A DNA stretch of 64,000 nt from CAWFMO01 sp963817065 (lineage in GTDB: Bacteria > Actinomycetota > Thermoleophilia > Solirubrobacterales > 70-9): the NCBI GenBank assembly GCA_963817065.1, contig CAWFMO010000001.1:992001-1056000 (forward strand), written 5' to 3'. Shown piece by piece: positions 49,499-56,351 of the stretch (positions are counted from its first letter, which is position 1; every line of letters starts with the position of its first letter). A model generated the notes under the pieces. It searched no databases. It was not told the origin of the DNA and saw nothing but the letters and a program-made list of their open reading frames with translations. Both the position numbers and the translations under genes were made by a program.

Positions 49499-49921
49499 TC
49501 AGCCCGAGGTCGCGCCGAGGCGCCGCCGCGCGAGGTACAGAGCGACCGCCGCGAGCAGGCTCGCGATCAGGATCAGCGGCAGGATGAAGCCGAGGCCATC
49601 GGAGCCGGAGTCGCCGTCGCCGGAGTTGCCCGGCCCGGTCACCTGTGCGAGCTTCGCCGCCCCGTTGCCGTCGGCGCCCTGCCCTTCGAGCTGGGCCTGG
49701 GTCTGGGGCGGGATCGCGGCGGGGGCGCCGCCACCGCCCTTGTCGTCGCTCTTGCGCTTGCCGCCGGCGTTCGGGATGCTCTCCGAGTACTGGTCGACCG
49801 CCGAGCCGCTCGGCAGGTTCCGGGCCGAAGCGAGGGTCGGGACGGCGAGCAGCGCGACGAGCGCGAACGACGCGATCGCGGTCCTGGCGGGAAGCGATGT
49901 GGGGGCCTGGCGCATGTCCAT
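49499..49921 (-). CDS. Small secreted/membrane-anchored protein
   Basis: 140 residues. N-terminal signal (about 10-32, cleavage near ASA), a Gly/Ser/Asp-rich middle, and a C-terminal hydrophobic helix (about 109-128) followed by ARRRLGATSG, so it is anchored by its C-terminus with a positive stop-transfer tail. It resembles the layout of sorted surface proteins, but no LPxTG is present. No family. Two ATGs (49921, 49915) are possible. Followed at 4 bp by the glycosidase gene. Confidence 0.6.
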   Translation of the reverse strand: MDMRQAPTSLPARTAIASFALVALLAVPTLASARNLPSGSAVDQYSESIPNAGGKRKSDDKGGGGAPAAIPPQTQAQLEGQGADGNGAAKLAQVTGPGNSGDGDSGSDGLGFILPLILIASLLAAVALYLARRRLGATSG

Positions 49922-49984
49922 AGTGTTACGCAGAGTCGCGGCCGACCCTGACAGCGTCAGCATTCGGCCGGCGAGCGCGTAGGA

Positions 49985-51991
49985 ATGAACGCAGCGTTGG
50001 AAGCACCGATGCCAGAGAGCTCTAACTCAACTTCGACCGGGAGGCCGGCGCTCGCCGCGCTCGACTGGAGCGCGGCCGCCGACGCGATGCGGCGCTACGG
50101 CCCGCGCGCCGCGACCTTCGCGCTTCCGTTCATGCTCGTCGTCTATCTCGGGCTCGAGGGCGGGGGCTACGAGGCGATCGTCCGCAGCGAGGTCGGGATC
50201 GCGGTCTGGTGGATCGTCCTGCTCGGTGCAGCGATCGGCGTCCTGCCGACGACCGGGCTCCAGCGCGTCGGCTGGGTCGGGCTCGGGCTGCTCGGCGGGT
50301 TCATGCTTTGGACCGGGCTCGGGATCGCCTGGTCGGAGAGCTCGGAGGCGAGCGTCACGGAGTTCGCGCGCGTCGCGACCTACCTCGGCGTCTTCGGGCT
50401 CGTTCTCTCCGCACGGAGCCCCGGCGACACGCGGCGGCTCGTCAACGGGCTCGCAAGCGGGATCGCCGTGGTCGGGGTCCTGGCCCTGCTGTCGCGTTTG
50501 CACCCGAGCTGGTTCCCGACCGATCAGACCGCGGCCGTCCTCGACACGCCGCAGAACCGGCTCAGCTATCCGCTCAACTACTGGAACGGCGTTGCCGCGC
50601 TGCTCGCGATGGGGGTCCCGCTGCTGCTCTTCGTCGCGATCCAGGCCCGCGCGGTCGCCGCCCGCGCGCTCGCCGCCGCGGCGCTGCCCGCGCTCGCCCT
50701 TGCGATCTTCTTCACGCTCTCGCGCGGCGGCGCGATCGAGGTCGGGGTTGCGCTCGTCGTCTTCATGGCGCTCGCGCCGCGCCGGATGATCGCGCTCCCG
50801 AGCCTGCTCAACGCGGCCGCGGGCAGCGCGATCCTGATCCTCGCCGCGCTCCAGCGCGACGAGCTCAGCGACGGCCTGACCACCGCGCTCGCCCGCGACC
50901 AGGGCGACGAGATGCTGGCGATGACGATCGTCGTCTGCGGCGGCGTCGCGCTGCTCCAGGTCGCGATCGGGCTCGCGGCGCGCTACGGGGTCGTGCGCAG
51001 GGTCGTCGTGCCGAAGCGGATCGCGCTCCCGACCGCGATCGTCGCCGGGCTCGTGGCGCTCGTCGCCGCGATCGGTGTCGGCCTGCCCGGAGAGCTCTCC
51101 GATCGCTGGGATCGGTTCAAGACTCCGGAGGGAGGCGGCGCCGGAGTTGCGCGCTTCGACAGCTCGAGCGGCGGCGGCCGGTACCAAACCTGGACCTCGG
51201 CCGACGAGGCCAACGACGCGGAGCCGCTGGTCGGCATCGGCCCCGGGACGTTCGAGTCCTGGTGGGCCGAGAAGGGCACGCTTCCGATCTCGGTCCGCGA
51301 CGCCCACTCCCTGTATATGGAGACTCTCGGGGAGCTCGGGGTGATCGGCTTCGCGCTGATCGCGGGTTTCATCCTTCTCGTGCTCGGCGTCGGCGCGGGC
51401 CGCTCGTTCCAGGAGAGCTCCGAGCGGCGCTGGCCGTACGCCGCCGCGACGGCGAGCGCCGCGGCGTTCGCGGTCGCCGCCTCGATCGACTGGGTCTGGG
51501 AGCTCTCGGTGATCCCGATCGCGTTCATGGTCCTCGCCGGGGGCATCCTCGCCTCGCGGCGCTACTCGCCGCCGAAGGCGAGCGAGCGCCCGATCGCCCG
51601 CGCGGCGCTGATCGGCTGCGGGATCGTCGCCCTGGTCGCGATCGCGATCCCGCTCCGCGGCGCGATGTCGGTCCGCGACAGCCAGGCCGAGGCGCGGGCG
51701 GGGAACCTGCCCGCGGCGCTCGATGACGCGAGGAGCGCCCACGACCTCCAGCCCTACGCGGCGACCCCGAAGCTCCAGGAGGCGCTGGTCCTCGAGCTGA
51801 TGGGCGAGTACGCCGCCGGGGCGGCCGCCGCGCGCGAGGCGACCCGGGCCGACTCGCACAACTGGCGCACCTGGCTGATCCTCTCGCGGCTCGAGGCCGA
51901 GAGCGGCCGCGCGCCGGCCTCGGTCGCCGCATATCGGCGGGCCAAGGCCTTGAACCCGAGATCGATCCTGTTCGCGAACCCAACCGGATGA
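49985..51991 (+). CDS. O-antigen ligase-type membrane protein with TPR-like tail
   Basis: 668 residues. About 12 membrane helices between residues 43 and 555, with the Wzy_C pattern GGRYQTW, VGIGPGTFESWW and DAHSLYMETLGELGVIGF in the outside loop, and a C-terminal helical repeat region (about 570-668: DARSAHDLQPYA, AAREATRADSHNWRTWLILSRLEAESG) like TPRs, which O-antigen ligases of this group often have. It acts on undecaprenyl-linked sugars at the outer face. Start ATG 49985 (ATG 50009 possible). ATGA overlap with the next small gene. Confidence 0.85.
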   Translation: MNAALEAPMPESSNSTSTGRPALAALDWSAAADAMRRYGPRAATFALPFMLVVYLGLEGGGYEAIVRSEVGIAVWWIVLLGAAIGVLPTTGLQRVGWVGLGLLGGFMLWTGLGIAWSESSEASVTEFARVATYLGVFGLVLSARSPGDTRRLVNGLASGIAVVGVLALLSRLHPSWFPTDQTAAVLDTPQNRLSYPLNYWNGVAALLAMGVPLLLFVAIQARAVAARALAAAALPALALAIFFTLSRGGAIEVGVALVVFMALAPRRMIALPSLLNAAAGSAILILAALQRDELSDGLTTALARDQGDEMLAMTIVVCGGVALLQVAIGLAARYGVVRRVVVPKRIALPTAIVAGLVALVAAIGVGLPGELSDRWDRFKTPEGGGAGVARFDSSSGGGRYQTWTSADEANDAEPLVGIGPGTFESWWAEKGTLPISVRDAHSLYMETLGELGVIGFALIAGFILLVLGVGAGRSFQESSERRWPYAAATASAAAFAVAASIDWVWELSVIPIAFMVLAGGILASRRYSPPKASERPIARAALIGCGIVALVAIAIPLRGAMSVRDSQAEARAGNLPAALDDARSAHDLQPYAATPKLQEALVLELMGEYAAGAAAAREATRADSHNWRTWLILSRLEAESGRAPASVAAYRRAKALNPRSILFANPTG

Positions 51992-52308
51992 GGAGAGCCG
52001 AGATGCCGAGACGATCCGACCAGCAGGCGAGCGGCCTTCCCGAGCCGGCCGATTTCGAGGCCGACCTCGAGCCGGGCCTGAAGGCGACCGAGAAGCGGGC
52101 GCTGCTCAAGCTCGCCGCCGAGCTCGCCACCGACCGCCCCGTTCCGCCGCCGGGGCTGCGCAGCGAGGTCCGCTCGCGACTCGTCAGCCCGCGCGCCGGG
52201 GCTCCGCGGGCGCTCGGCGCGATGATCTTCGGCTACGCCTCGACCGGGCTCCTGCTGCTCGCCGTCGCCGCGCTCGGCGTCGCCGGCACCGGCCCCTTCG
52301 CCGCCTAG
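51988..52308 (+). CDS. Small single-helix membrane protein, possible anti-sigma-like
   Basis: 106 residues. The first 70 are soluble and contain LAAELATDRPVPPPGLRSEVRSRL, a pattern seen before the membrane helix of some small actinobacterial anti-sigma proteins; residues about 78-98 form a C-terminal helix. No zinc-binding HxxxCxxC. It overlaps the ligase-type gene by ATGA and is convergent with an ECF sigma factor (shared CTAG), which fits but does not prove a sigma/anti-sigma pair. Confidence 0.5.
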   Translation: MRRAEMPRRSDQQASGLPEPADFEADLEPGLKATEKRALLKLAAELATDRPVPPPGLRSEVRSRLVSPRAGAPRALGAMIFGYASTGLLLLAVAALGVAGTGPFAA

Positions 52309-52976
52309 GTCGACTTCCCGCGCCGCGGCTTCGCCGCCGCGCGTGAAGCGGGCCTCTTCTTCGCCGCAGGCTTGGCCTTTGCCTTCGCGGTCGCCTTTGC
52401 CTTCGGCTTCGGTTTTGCCTGGCGTGGCTTGCGCTTCGGCTTCGGCTTCGGCGCCGGCTCGAGCTCGCCGCGCAGCTTGCGCAGCGAGCGCGAGAGGATC
52501 TGCTGGACGTTGGCGAGTTCGAGGTCGAGCATCTCGGCGATCTCCGGCCCGCGCAGGTCGCCGCCGAAGCGCAGCGCGACGACCTCGCGGTCGCGCTGGC
52601 TGAGACTGAGCAGCGCGCTCGCGAGCGGCTCCGAGACGCCCGCGACCTCCGGGCCCTCCTCGGCCGGGAGCTCCTCCTCGGGGATGCCGTTCTCGCCCCC
52701 GATCGAGCGGTGGAGCCGCGAGCGGTCGCGCCGGTAGTGGTCGACGACGAGGTTGCGCGCGATCGCGATCAGCCAGGTCCGCGGCTGGGCGCGCGAGGGG
52801 TCGTAGCGCCGCCACGCCTTCAGCGCGCGCTCGAAAGTCTGCTGGGTCAGGTCCTCGGCGTCGGCGCGGTTGCCCAACCTATAAGCGATGAATCCGTAGA
52901 CGTCCCAGACGTGCTCATCGAAGAGGTGGGCGAGCGCGTCGGCCGGCCTCCCGCCGGTCTTCGGATTCGCCTGCAT
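52305..52976 (-). CDS. ECF RNA polymerase sigma factor with histone-like tail
   Basis: 223 residues. Sigma-2 region (about 16-85: DVYGFIAYRLGNRADAEDLTQQTFERALKAWRRY and NLVVDHYRRDR) and sigma-4 helix-turn-helix (about 115-168: LSQRDREVVALRF, LRGPEIAEMLDLELANVQQILSRSLRKLR). The last about 50 residues are Lys/Pro/Ala repeats (KPKPK, KAKAK) and resemble histone H1 or HupS tails, rare for ECF factors. Start ATG 52976; TAGAAT lies 11 bp upstream. Convergent with the small membrane protein, a possible anti-sigma factor. Confidence 0.9.
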   Translation of the reverse strand: MQANPKTGGRPADALAHLFDEHVWDVYGFIAYRLGNRADAEDLTQQTFERALKAWRRYDPSRAQPRTWLIAIARNLVVDHYRRDRSRLHRSIGGENGIPEEELPAEEGPEVAGVSEPLASALLSLSQRDREVVALRFGGDLRGPEIAEMLDLELANVQQILSRSLRKLRGELEPAPKPKPKRKPRQAKPKPKAKATAKAKAKPAAKKRPASRAAAKPRRGKST

Positions 52977-53037
52977 GAAGTTGAGAGATTCTACGGACGA
53001 GGGCGGCGCGCCGGTTCACCGTGGACGGATGCGCGCT

Positions 53038-53481
53038 TCAGAGGTCGTAGCGGGCGATGTCGGCGTCGAGGCGCTCGGCGTCCTCGCCCTCGGGGCGCTT
53101 CGCGGCGATGGCTTCGCGCCGCGCGTCGCCCCGCCAGCGCCGCAGTGCCAGGCCGACCCCGAGGATCGCCAATGCGCCGCCCGCGAGCGGCAGCACCCAG
53201 GCGGCGAGGTCGAAGCCGCTGTCCTCGGGCTCGGCGAGCACGTCGGGCCCGTACTCGGCGACGAGCTCGTCCTTGATCTCCTCCTTGGTCAGGCCCTCGT
53301 CGATCAGCTGCCGGATCAGGATCCGCTCGCGCTCGGCCTGGGGCGCGTTCGAGAGCTCGAGCGTCGTGCCGCAGATCGGGCACATCACCTCGTCCTCGAT
53401 GTCGGGCAGCGAGGCGGCGCCGAACGCCGCGGCGGGGAGGAGGAGCGAGACGAGCGCCGCCAGCGCCGCGATCCGGGTCAC
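53038..53481 (-). CDS. ccmH: Cytochrome c maturation protein CcmH (N-terminal type)
   Basis: 147 residues. Signal peptide (1-21), C34-P-I-C37 in DEVMCPICGTT, the family block QAERERILIRQLIDEGLTKEEIKDELVAEYGPDVL, one membrane helix (about 95-112) and a short charged cytosolic tail. It reduces or hands over apocytochrome c haem-binding cysteines at the outer face in System I. GTG start overlaps the upstream CcmG stop (GTGA). Confidence 0.9.
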   Translation of the reverse strand: MTRIAALAALVSLLLPAAAFGAASLPDIEDEVMCPICGTTLELSNAPQAERERILIRQLIDEGLTKEEIKDELVAEYGPDVLAEPEDSGFDLAAWVLPLAGGALAILGVGLALRRWRGDARREAIAAKRPEGEDAERLDADIARYDL

Positions 53482-53996
53482 CTTCCCTGAATCACCTTGG
53501 CGACGGTCTCGTTCAGGTACTGCTCGGTCACCGGCCCGCGGCGGATCAGCGCCAGGTTGCCGTTCGGGTCGACGAGGAACGACTCCGGAAACCCGGTCAT
53601 CCCGAACTCGTCGCGGCGCTCGCGGCCGTCGCCGTCGCGGAGCTGGGGGTAGGTGAGCCCGTATTCGGCGACGAACTTCTCGGCGTCATCGGTGGCGTCG
53701 TCGAGGTTGATCCCGAGCACCGTCGCGCCCGGCGCGTGCTGCTTCTGGAACGCCTCGAGCGCCGGGGCCTCGTCGCGGCACGGTTCGCACCACGAGGCCC
53801 AGAAGTTGACCAGCACCCACTGGTCGCGGTAATCGGCGATCTTGCCCGTCCCCTCGCCGCCCAGAACGGACAGCTCCTTGTCCGGCGCCGGCTCGCCGAG
53901 CGCGAGCGCGCTCTCGCCCTTGCTGAGCAGCCCGTAGGCGAGCAGGCCGACGACGGCGCACACGGCGATGAAGGCGGCGAAGACCCTGGCGCTCAT
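53478..53996 (-). CDS. Thioredoxin-fold thiol-disulfide protein, CcmG/ResA-like
   Basis: 172 residues. N-terminal membrane anchor (about 4-23), then a thioredoxin domain with the active site W69-C70-E-P-C73 (FWASWCEPC) and the cis-Pro loop MTGFPESFLVDPNG. It supplies reductant to CcmH for haem attachment to apocytochrome c. Coupled to ccmH by GTGA. The upstream 78-bp gap separates it from the divergent Gly-rich protein gene. A related role as ResA is equally consistent. Confidence 0.88.
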   Translation of the reverse strand: MSARVFAAFIAVCAVVGLLAYGLLSKGESALALGEPAPDKELSVLGGEGTGKIADYRDQWVLVNFWASWCEPCRDEAPALEAFQKQHAPGATVLGINLDDATDDAEKFVAEYGLTYPQLRDGDGRERRDEFGMTGFPESFLVDPNGNLALIRRGPVTEQYLNETVAKVIQGR

Positions 53997-54074
53997 TCGC
54001 CGCGGAGCTTAGAGATGGAGCCCATTTGTCCGGGAATCAGCACCCCGGCGGGCGTTGCTCAATAAGGGTGTACG

Positions 54075-55670
54075 GTGACTGCTTCAGTGGGACGTACGAG
54101 GGGAGACCGAAGAGCGATCGCGTGCGCGACGGTCGGACTCGCGATCGCTCTATTCGTAGCGCTTGCCGCGACTGCGCAGGCCGTTCCGGTTCTTCACGTG
54201 ACCAACGCGAACGACGCCGGACCGGGATCGCTGCGCGTGCAGGTCGACGATGTTGACGCGGGTGGCACCGTGATCATCGACGCTCCGTGGGACCCCGCAC
54301 TGATCGATGACATCCCGATCGACCAGTCGGTGACGATTTCGGGCCAGGGCCCGGCCGCGACTTCGATCTCGGGGGACGCGAACGATCGGGCCTTCACGAT
54401 CACGGGCCCCGTCGCGGTCACGTTCGCGGACCTGGCGATCACGGGAGGCAATGCTCCCGATGGAACTCTCGCCGGCGAGGCCGGAGAGGGCGGCGGCGGG
54501 ATCCTCGGGCAGGGAGACGTCGATCTGACCCTCGTGCGGGTGACGCTCGCCAACAACCATGCGGGCGACGGCGCGACGGGAACCGAGGGCGGTGCGGGCG
54601 CGGATGGAGATCAAGGCGGTGGCGGCGGATCGGGGGGCGGCCTGCTGACCGACGGCGATCTGACGCTGACCGACTCTGAGATCGAGAACAACACCGCCGG
54701 CAAGGGTGGCGATGGTGGGCCTGGCGGCGCCGGCGGCGGGGCGCCTGGTGGCAACGGAGGCGAGGGCGGAGAAGGCGGTCGCGGCGGCGCAGCCTCCGCC
54801 GACATCGGCGACCTCGTCAGCATCACCGGCTCAACGATCGACGGCAATTTCGCGGGCGTCGGCGGTGCTGGCGGTGCGGGTGGATCCGGCACACCAGTGG
54901 GCGACGGCGGTGACAGCGGCAACGGAGGTCACGGGGGCGGCCTCTTCGGCCCTGATCTGATTACCAACTCGACATTGCGGGCCAATTCAGCCGGCCTCCC
55001 CGGTGCCGTGGGAACCGGGACCACGCTCGGCGATCTCGGCGTCGGGGGTTTCGGGGGCGGTAGCGCCACAACGGGAGCGATAGAAGTGGACAGCTCGACG
55101 GTGGTTGCCAACGATGCGCCGGGTGGACCTGGGAATTCGCCTCTGGACGGCGCGGGTGGCGGCATCTTTTCCCTCGGGACCTTGACCCTGGGAAGGACGA
55201 TCCTCTCCCAGAACACAGCCCTGGTCGGCGGCCCTTGTCGTGCTCTCGGGTTCGTCAACGACGGCCACAATCTGATCTTTCCCAGCGATGTCGTTTGTGC
55301 AGTGGTTGCCACCAACCTGGATCCGGATCTCGGCCCGCTCGCTGACAACGGTGGGGCCACGAAAACGATGGAGCTGCTGGAAGGCAGCCCCGCGATCGAT
55401 CAGATTCCGGCCGCGGGTTTTGGGTGCCAGCCCGTCGACCAGCGAGGAGTTGCCCGGCCACAGCCGGCCGGCGGCGCATGCGACATCGGCGCGTTCGAGC
55501 GCGCCCTGCCTACGTCGGCCCCGGGGCCCGGCGCTCCTCCCGCGGGCGTGGTTGTGGCAACCGCGCCATCGACCGGCCAGCGGGCTGCGGCTCTCGTGAA
55601 GTGCAAGAAGAAGAAATCGAAGAAGGCGCGCAAGAAGTGCATCAAGAAGGCCCGGAGGCTGCCGGTCTAA
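54075..55670 (+). CDS. Secreted Gly-rich beta-helix protein, choice-of-anchor Q type
   Basis: 531 residues. Signal peptide (about 15-37), then a parallel beta-helix-like region with NANDAGPGSLR and repeated strands, an extended Gly/Ala/Asp-rich part (about 135-320, GGAGG- and GGDGG-type repeats, PE_PGRS-like in composition), a Cys-containing closing segment GPLADNGGATKTMELLEGSPAID and DQRGVARPQ...ACDIGAFE as in choice-of-anchor Q proteins, a Pro/Ala linker, and a basic Cys tail (KCKKKKSKKARKKCIKKA). GTG start at 54075. Surface adhesin or structural protein likely. Confidence 0.8.
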   Translation: MTASVGRTRGDRRAIACATVGLAIALFVALAATAQAVPVLHVTNANDAGPGSLRVQVDDVDAGGTVIIDAPWDPALIDDIPIDQSVTISGQGPAATSISGDANDRAFTITGPVAVTFADLAITGGNAPDGTLAGEAGEGGGGILGQGDVDLTLVRVTLANNHAGDGATGTEGGAGADGDQGGGGGSGGGLLTDGDLTLTDSEIENNTAGKGGDGGPGGAGGGAPGGNGGEGGEGGRGGAASADIGDLVSITGSTIDGNFAGVGGAGGAGGSGTPVGDGGDSGNGGHGGGLFGPDLITNSTLRANSAGLPGAVGTGTTLGDLGVGGFGGGSATTGAIEVDSSTVVANDAPGGPGNSPLDGAGGGIFSLGTLTLGRTILSQNTALVGGPCRALGFVNDGHNLIFPSDVVCAVVATNLDPDLGPLADNGGATKTMELLEGSPAIDQIPAAGFGCQPVDQRGVARPQPAGGACDIGAFERALPTSAPGPGAPPAGVVVATAPSTGQRAAALVKCKKKKSKKARKKCIKKARRLPV

Positions 55671-55722
55671 ACCGGCGCCTCCCGCCCGGCCCCTCCGCTC
55701 GCGCCTAGAATCCCGCACCTGC

Positions 55723-55795
55723 GCGGCAGTAGCTCAGTTGGTAGAGCATCAGCTTCCCAAGCTGAGGGTCGCCGGTTCGAGCCCGGTCTGCCGCT
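55723..55795 (+). tRNA. tRNA-Gly (anticodon CCC)
   Basis: 73 nt fold into a full cloverleaf: acceptor stem GCGGCAG/CTGCCGC, D-arm GCTC/GAGC, anticodon stem TCAGC/GCTGA with loop TTCCCAA (anticodon CCC), five-base variable loop and T-arm GCCGG/CCGGT with TTCGAGC. Discriminator base T, CCA not encoded. It lies between the Gly-rich protein and the MarR gene; no integrase or att repeat follows. Confidence 0.96.
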
Positions 55796-55836
55796 TACGG
55801 TCGGTTTGTTGGTTGAGACCAAGCATTGACCGCTGC

Positions 55837-55842
55837 TAAGTT
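55837..55842 (+). promoter_or_regulatory. -10-like hexamer (with TTGAGA -35) for MarR gene
   Basis: TAAGTT ends 6 bp before the ATG at 55849; TTGAGA at 55813-55818 is 18 bp upstream. One of the better complete promoters in the window; leaderless. Confidence 0.5.
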
Positions 55843-55848
55843 TTGAGC

Positions 55849-56349
55849 ATGTCTAGGGCAGCGACGAAGTCAGCTCCGCCCGGAATCGCCCGCCGCTGGC
55901 CGAGTCTGCTGATGATCAAGCTCGGCCGGATCACTATGCACCGCTTCACCGAGGCGTTGAAGCCCGTCGACCTGCGGCCGCGTCACATCGCGACGCTGAT
56001 CGAGCTCCGCGACAGCGGACCGCTGACCCAGGCCGCGCTCGCCGAGCACCTGCACCTCGACCCGACCAACGTCGTCGGGGTCCTCAACGAGCTCGAGAAG
56101 AAGGGGCTCGCCGAGCGTACCCGCGATCCGGAGGACCGGCGCCGGCACATCGTCGAGGCCTCCCCGAAGGCGCGCGCGGTGCTGACCAAAGCCGAGAAGG
56201 CGATGAACGAGGCCGAGGATCAGCTGTTCGCCGACCTCGAACCGGCCGAGCGAACCCAGCTCGAGGAGCTGCTGACCGCGATCTGGGAGCGGAGCGGCGG
56301 CCTCGAGGCCTACGCCCGCGCCGCCGCGGCCGAGGAAGACTCCTCCTAG
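55849..56349 (+). CDS. MarR-family transcriptional regulator
   Basis: 166 residues. Winged helix-turn-helix: LRPRHIATLIELRDSGPLTQAALAEHLHLDPTNVVGVLNELEKKGLAERTRDPEDRRRHIVEASPKA-type sequence with the DxRxR wing (DPEDRRRH). Regulates gene expression by binding a palindromic operator as a dimer, usually relieved by small phenolic ligands. Target unknown. ATG 55849 follows TAAGTT by 6 bp. Convergent (2 bp gap) with the ArnT-like gene. Confidence 0.92.
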   Translation: MSRAATKSAPPGIARRWPSLLMIKLGRITMHRFTEALKPVDLRPRHIATLIELRDSGPLTQAALAEHLHLDPTNVVGVLNELEKKGLAERTRDPEDRRRHIVEASPKARAVLTKAEKAMNEAEDQLFADLEPAERTQLEELLTAIWERSGGLEAYARAAAAEEDSS

Positions 56350-56351
56350 CT

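Noticed and set aside
54615..54960. Gly-rich repeats as a CRISPR or non-coding repeat array
   Set aside because: Continuous in-frame coding of a Gly/Ala/Asp-rich region within a protein that has a signal peptide and known closing motif.
55670..55848. tRNA-Gly as a genomic-island attachment site
   Set aside because: No integrase, no direct repeat of the tRNA 3' end and ordinary genes on both sides.
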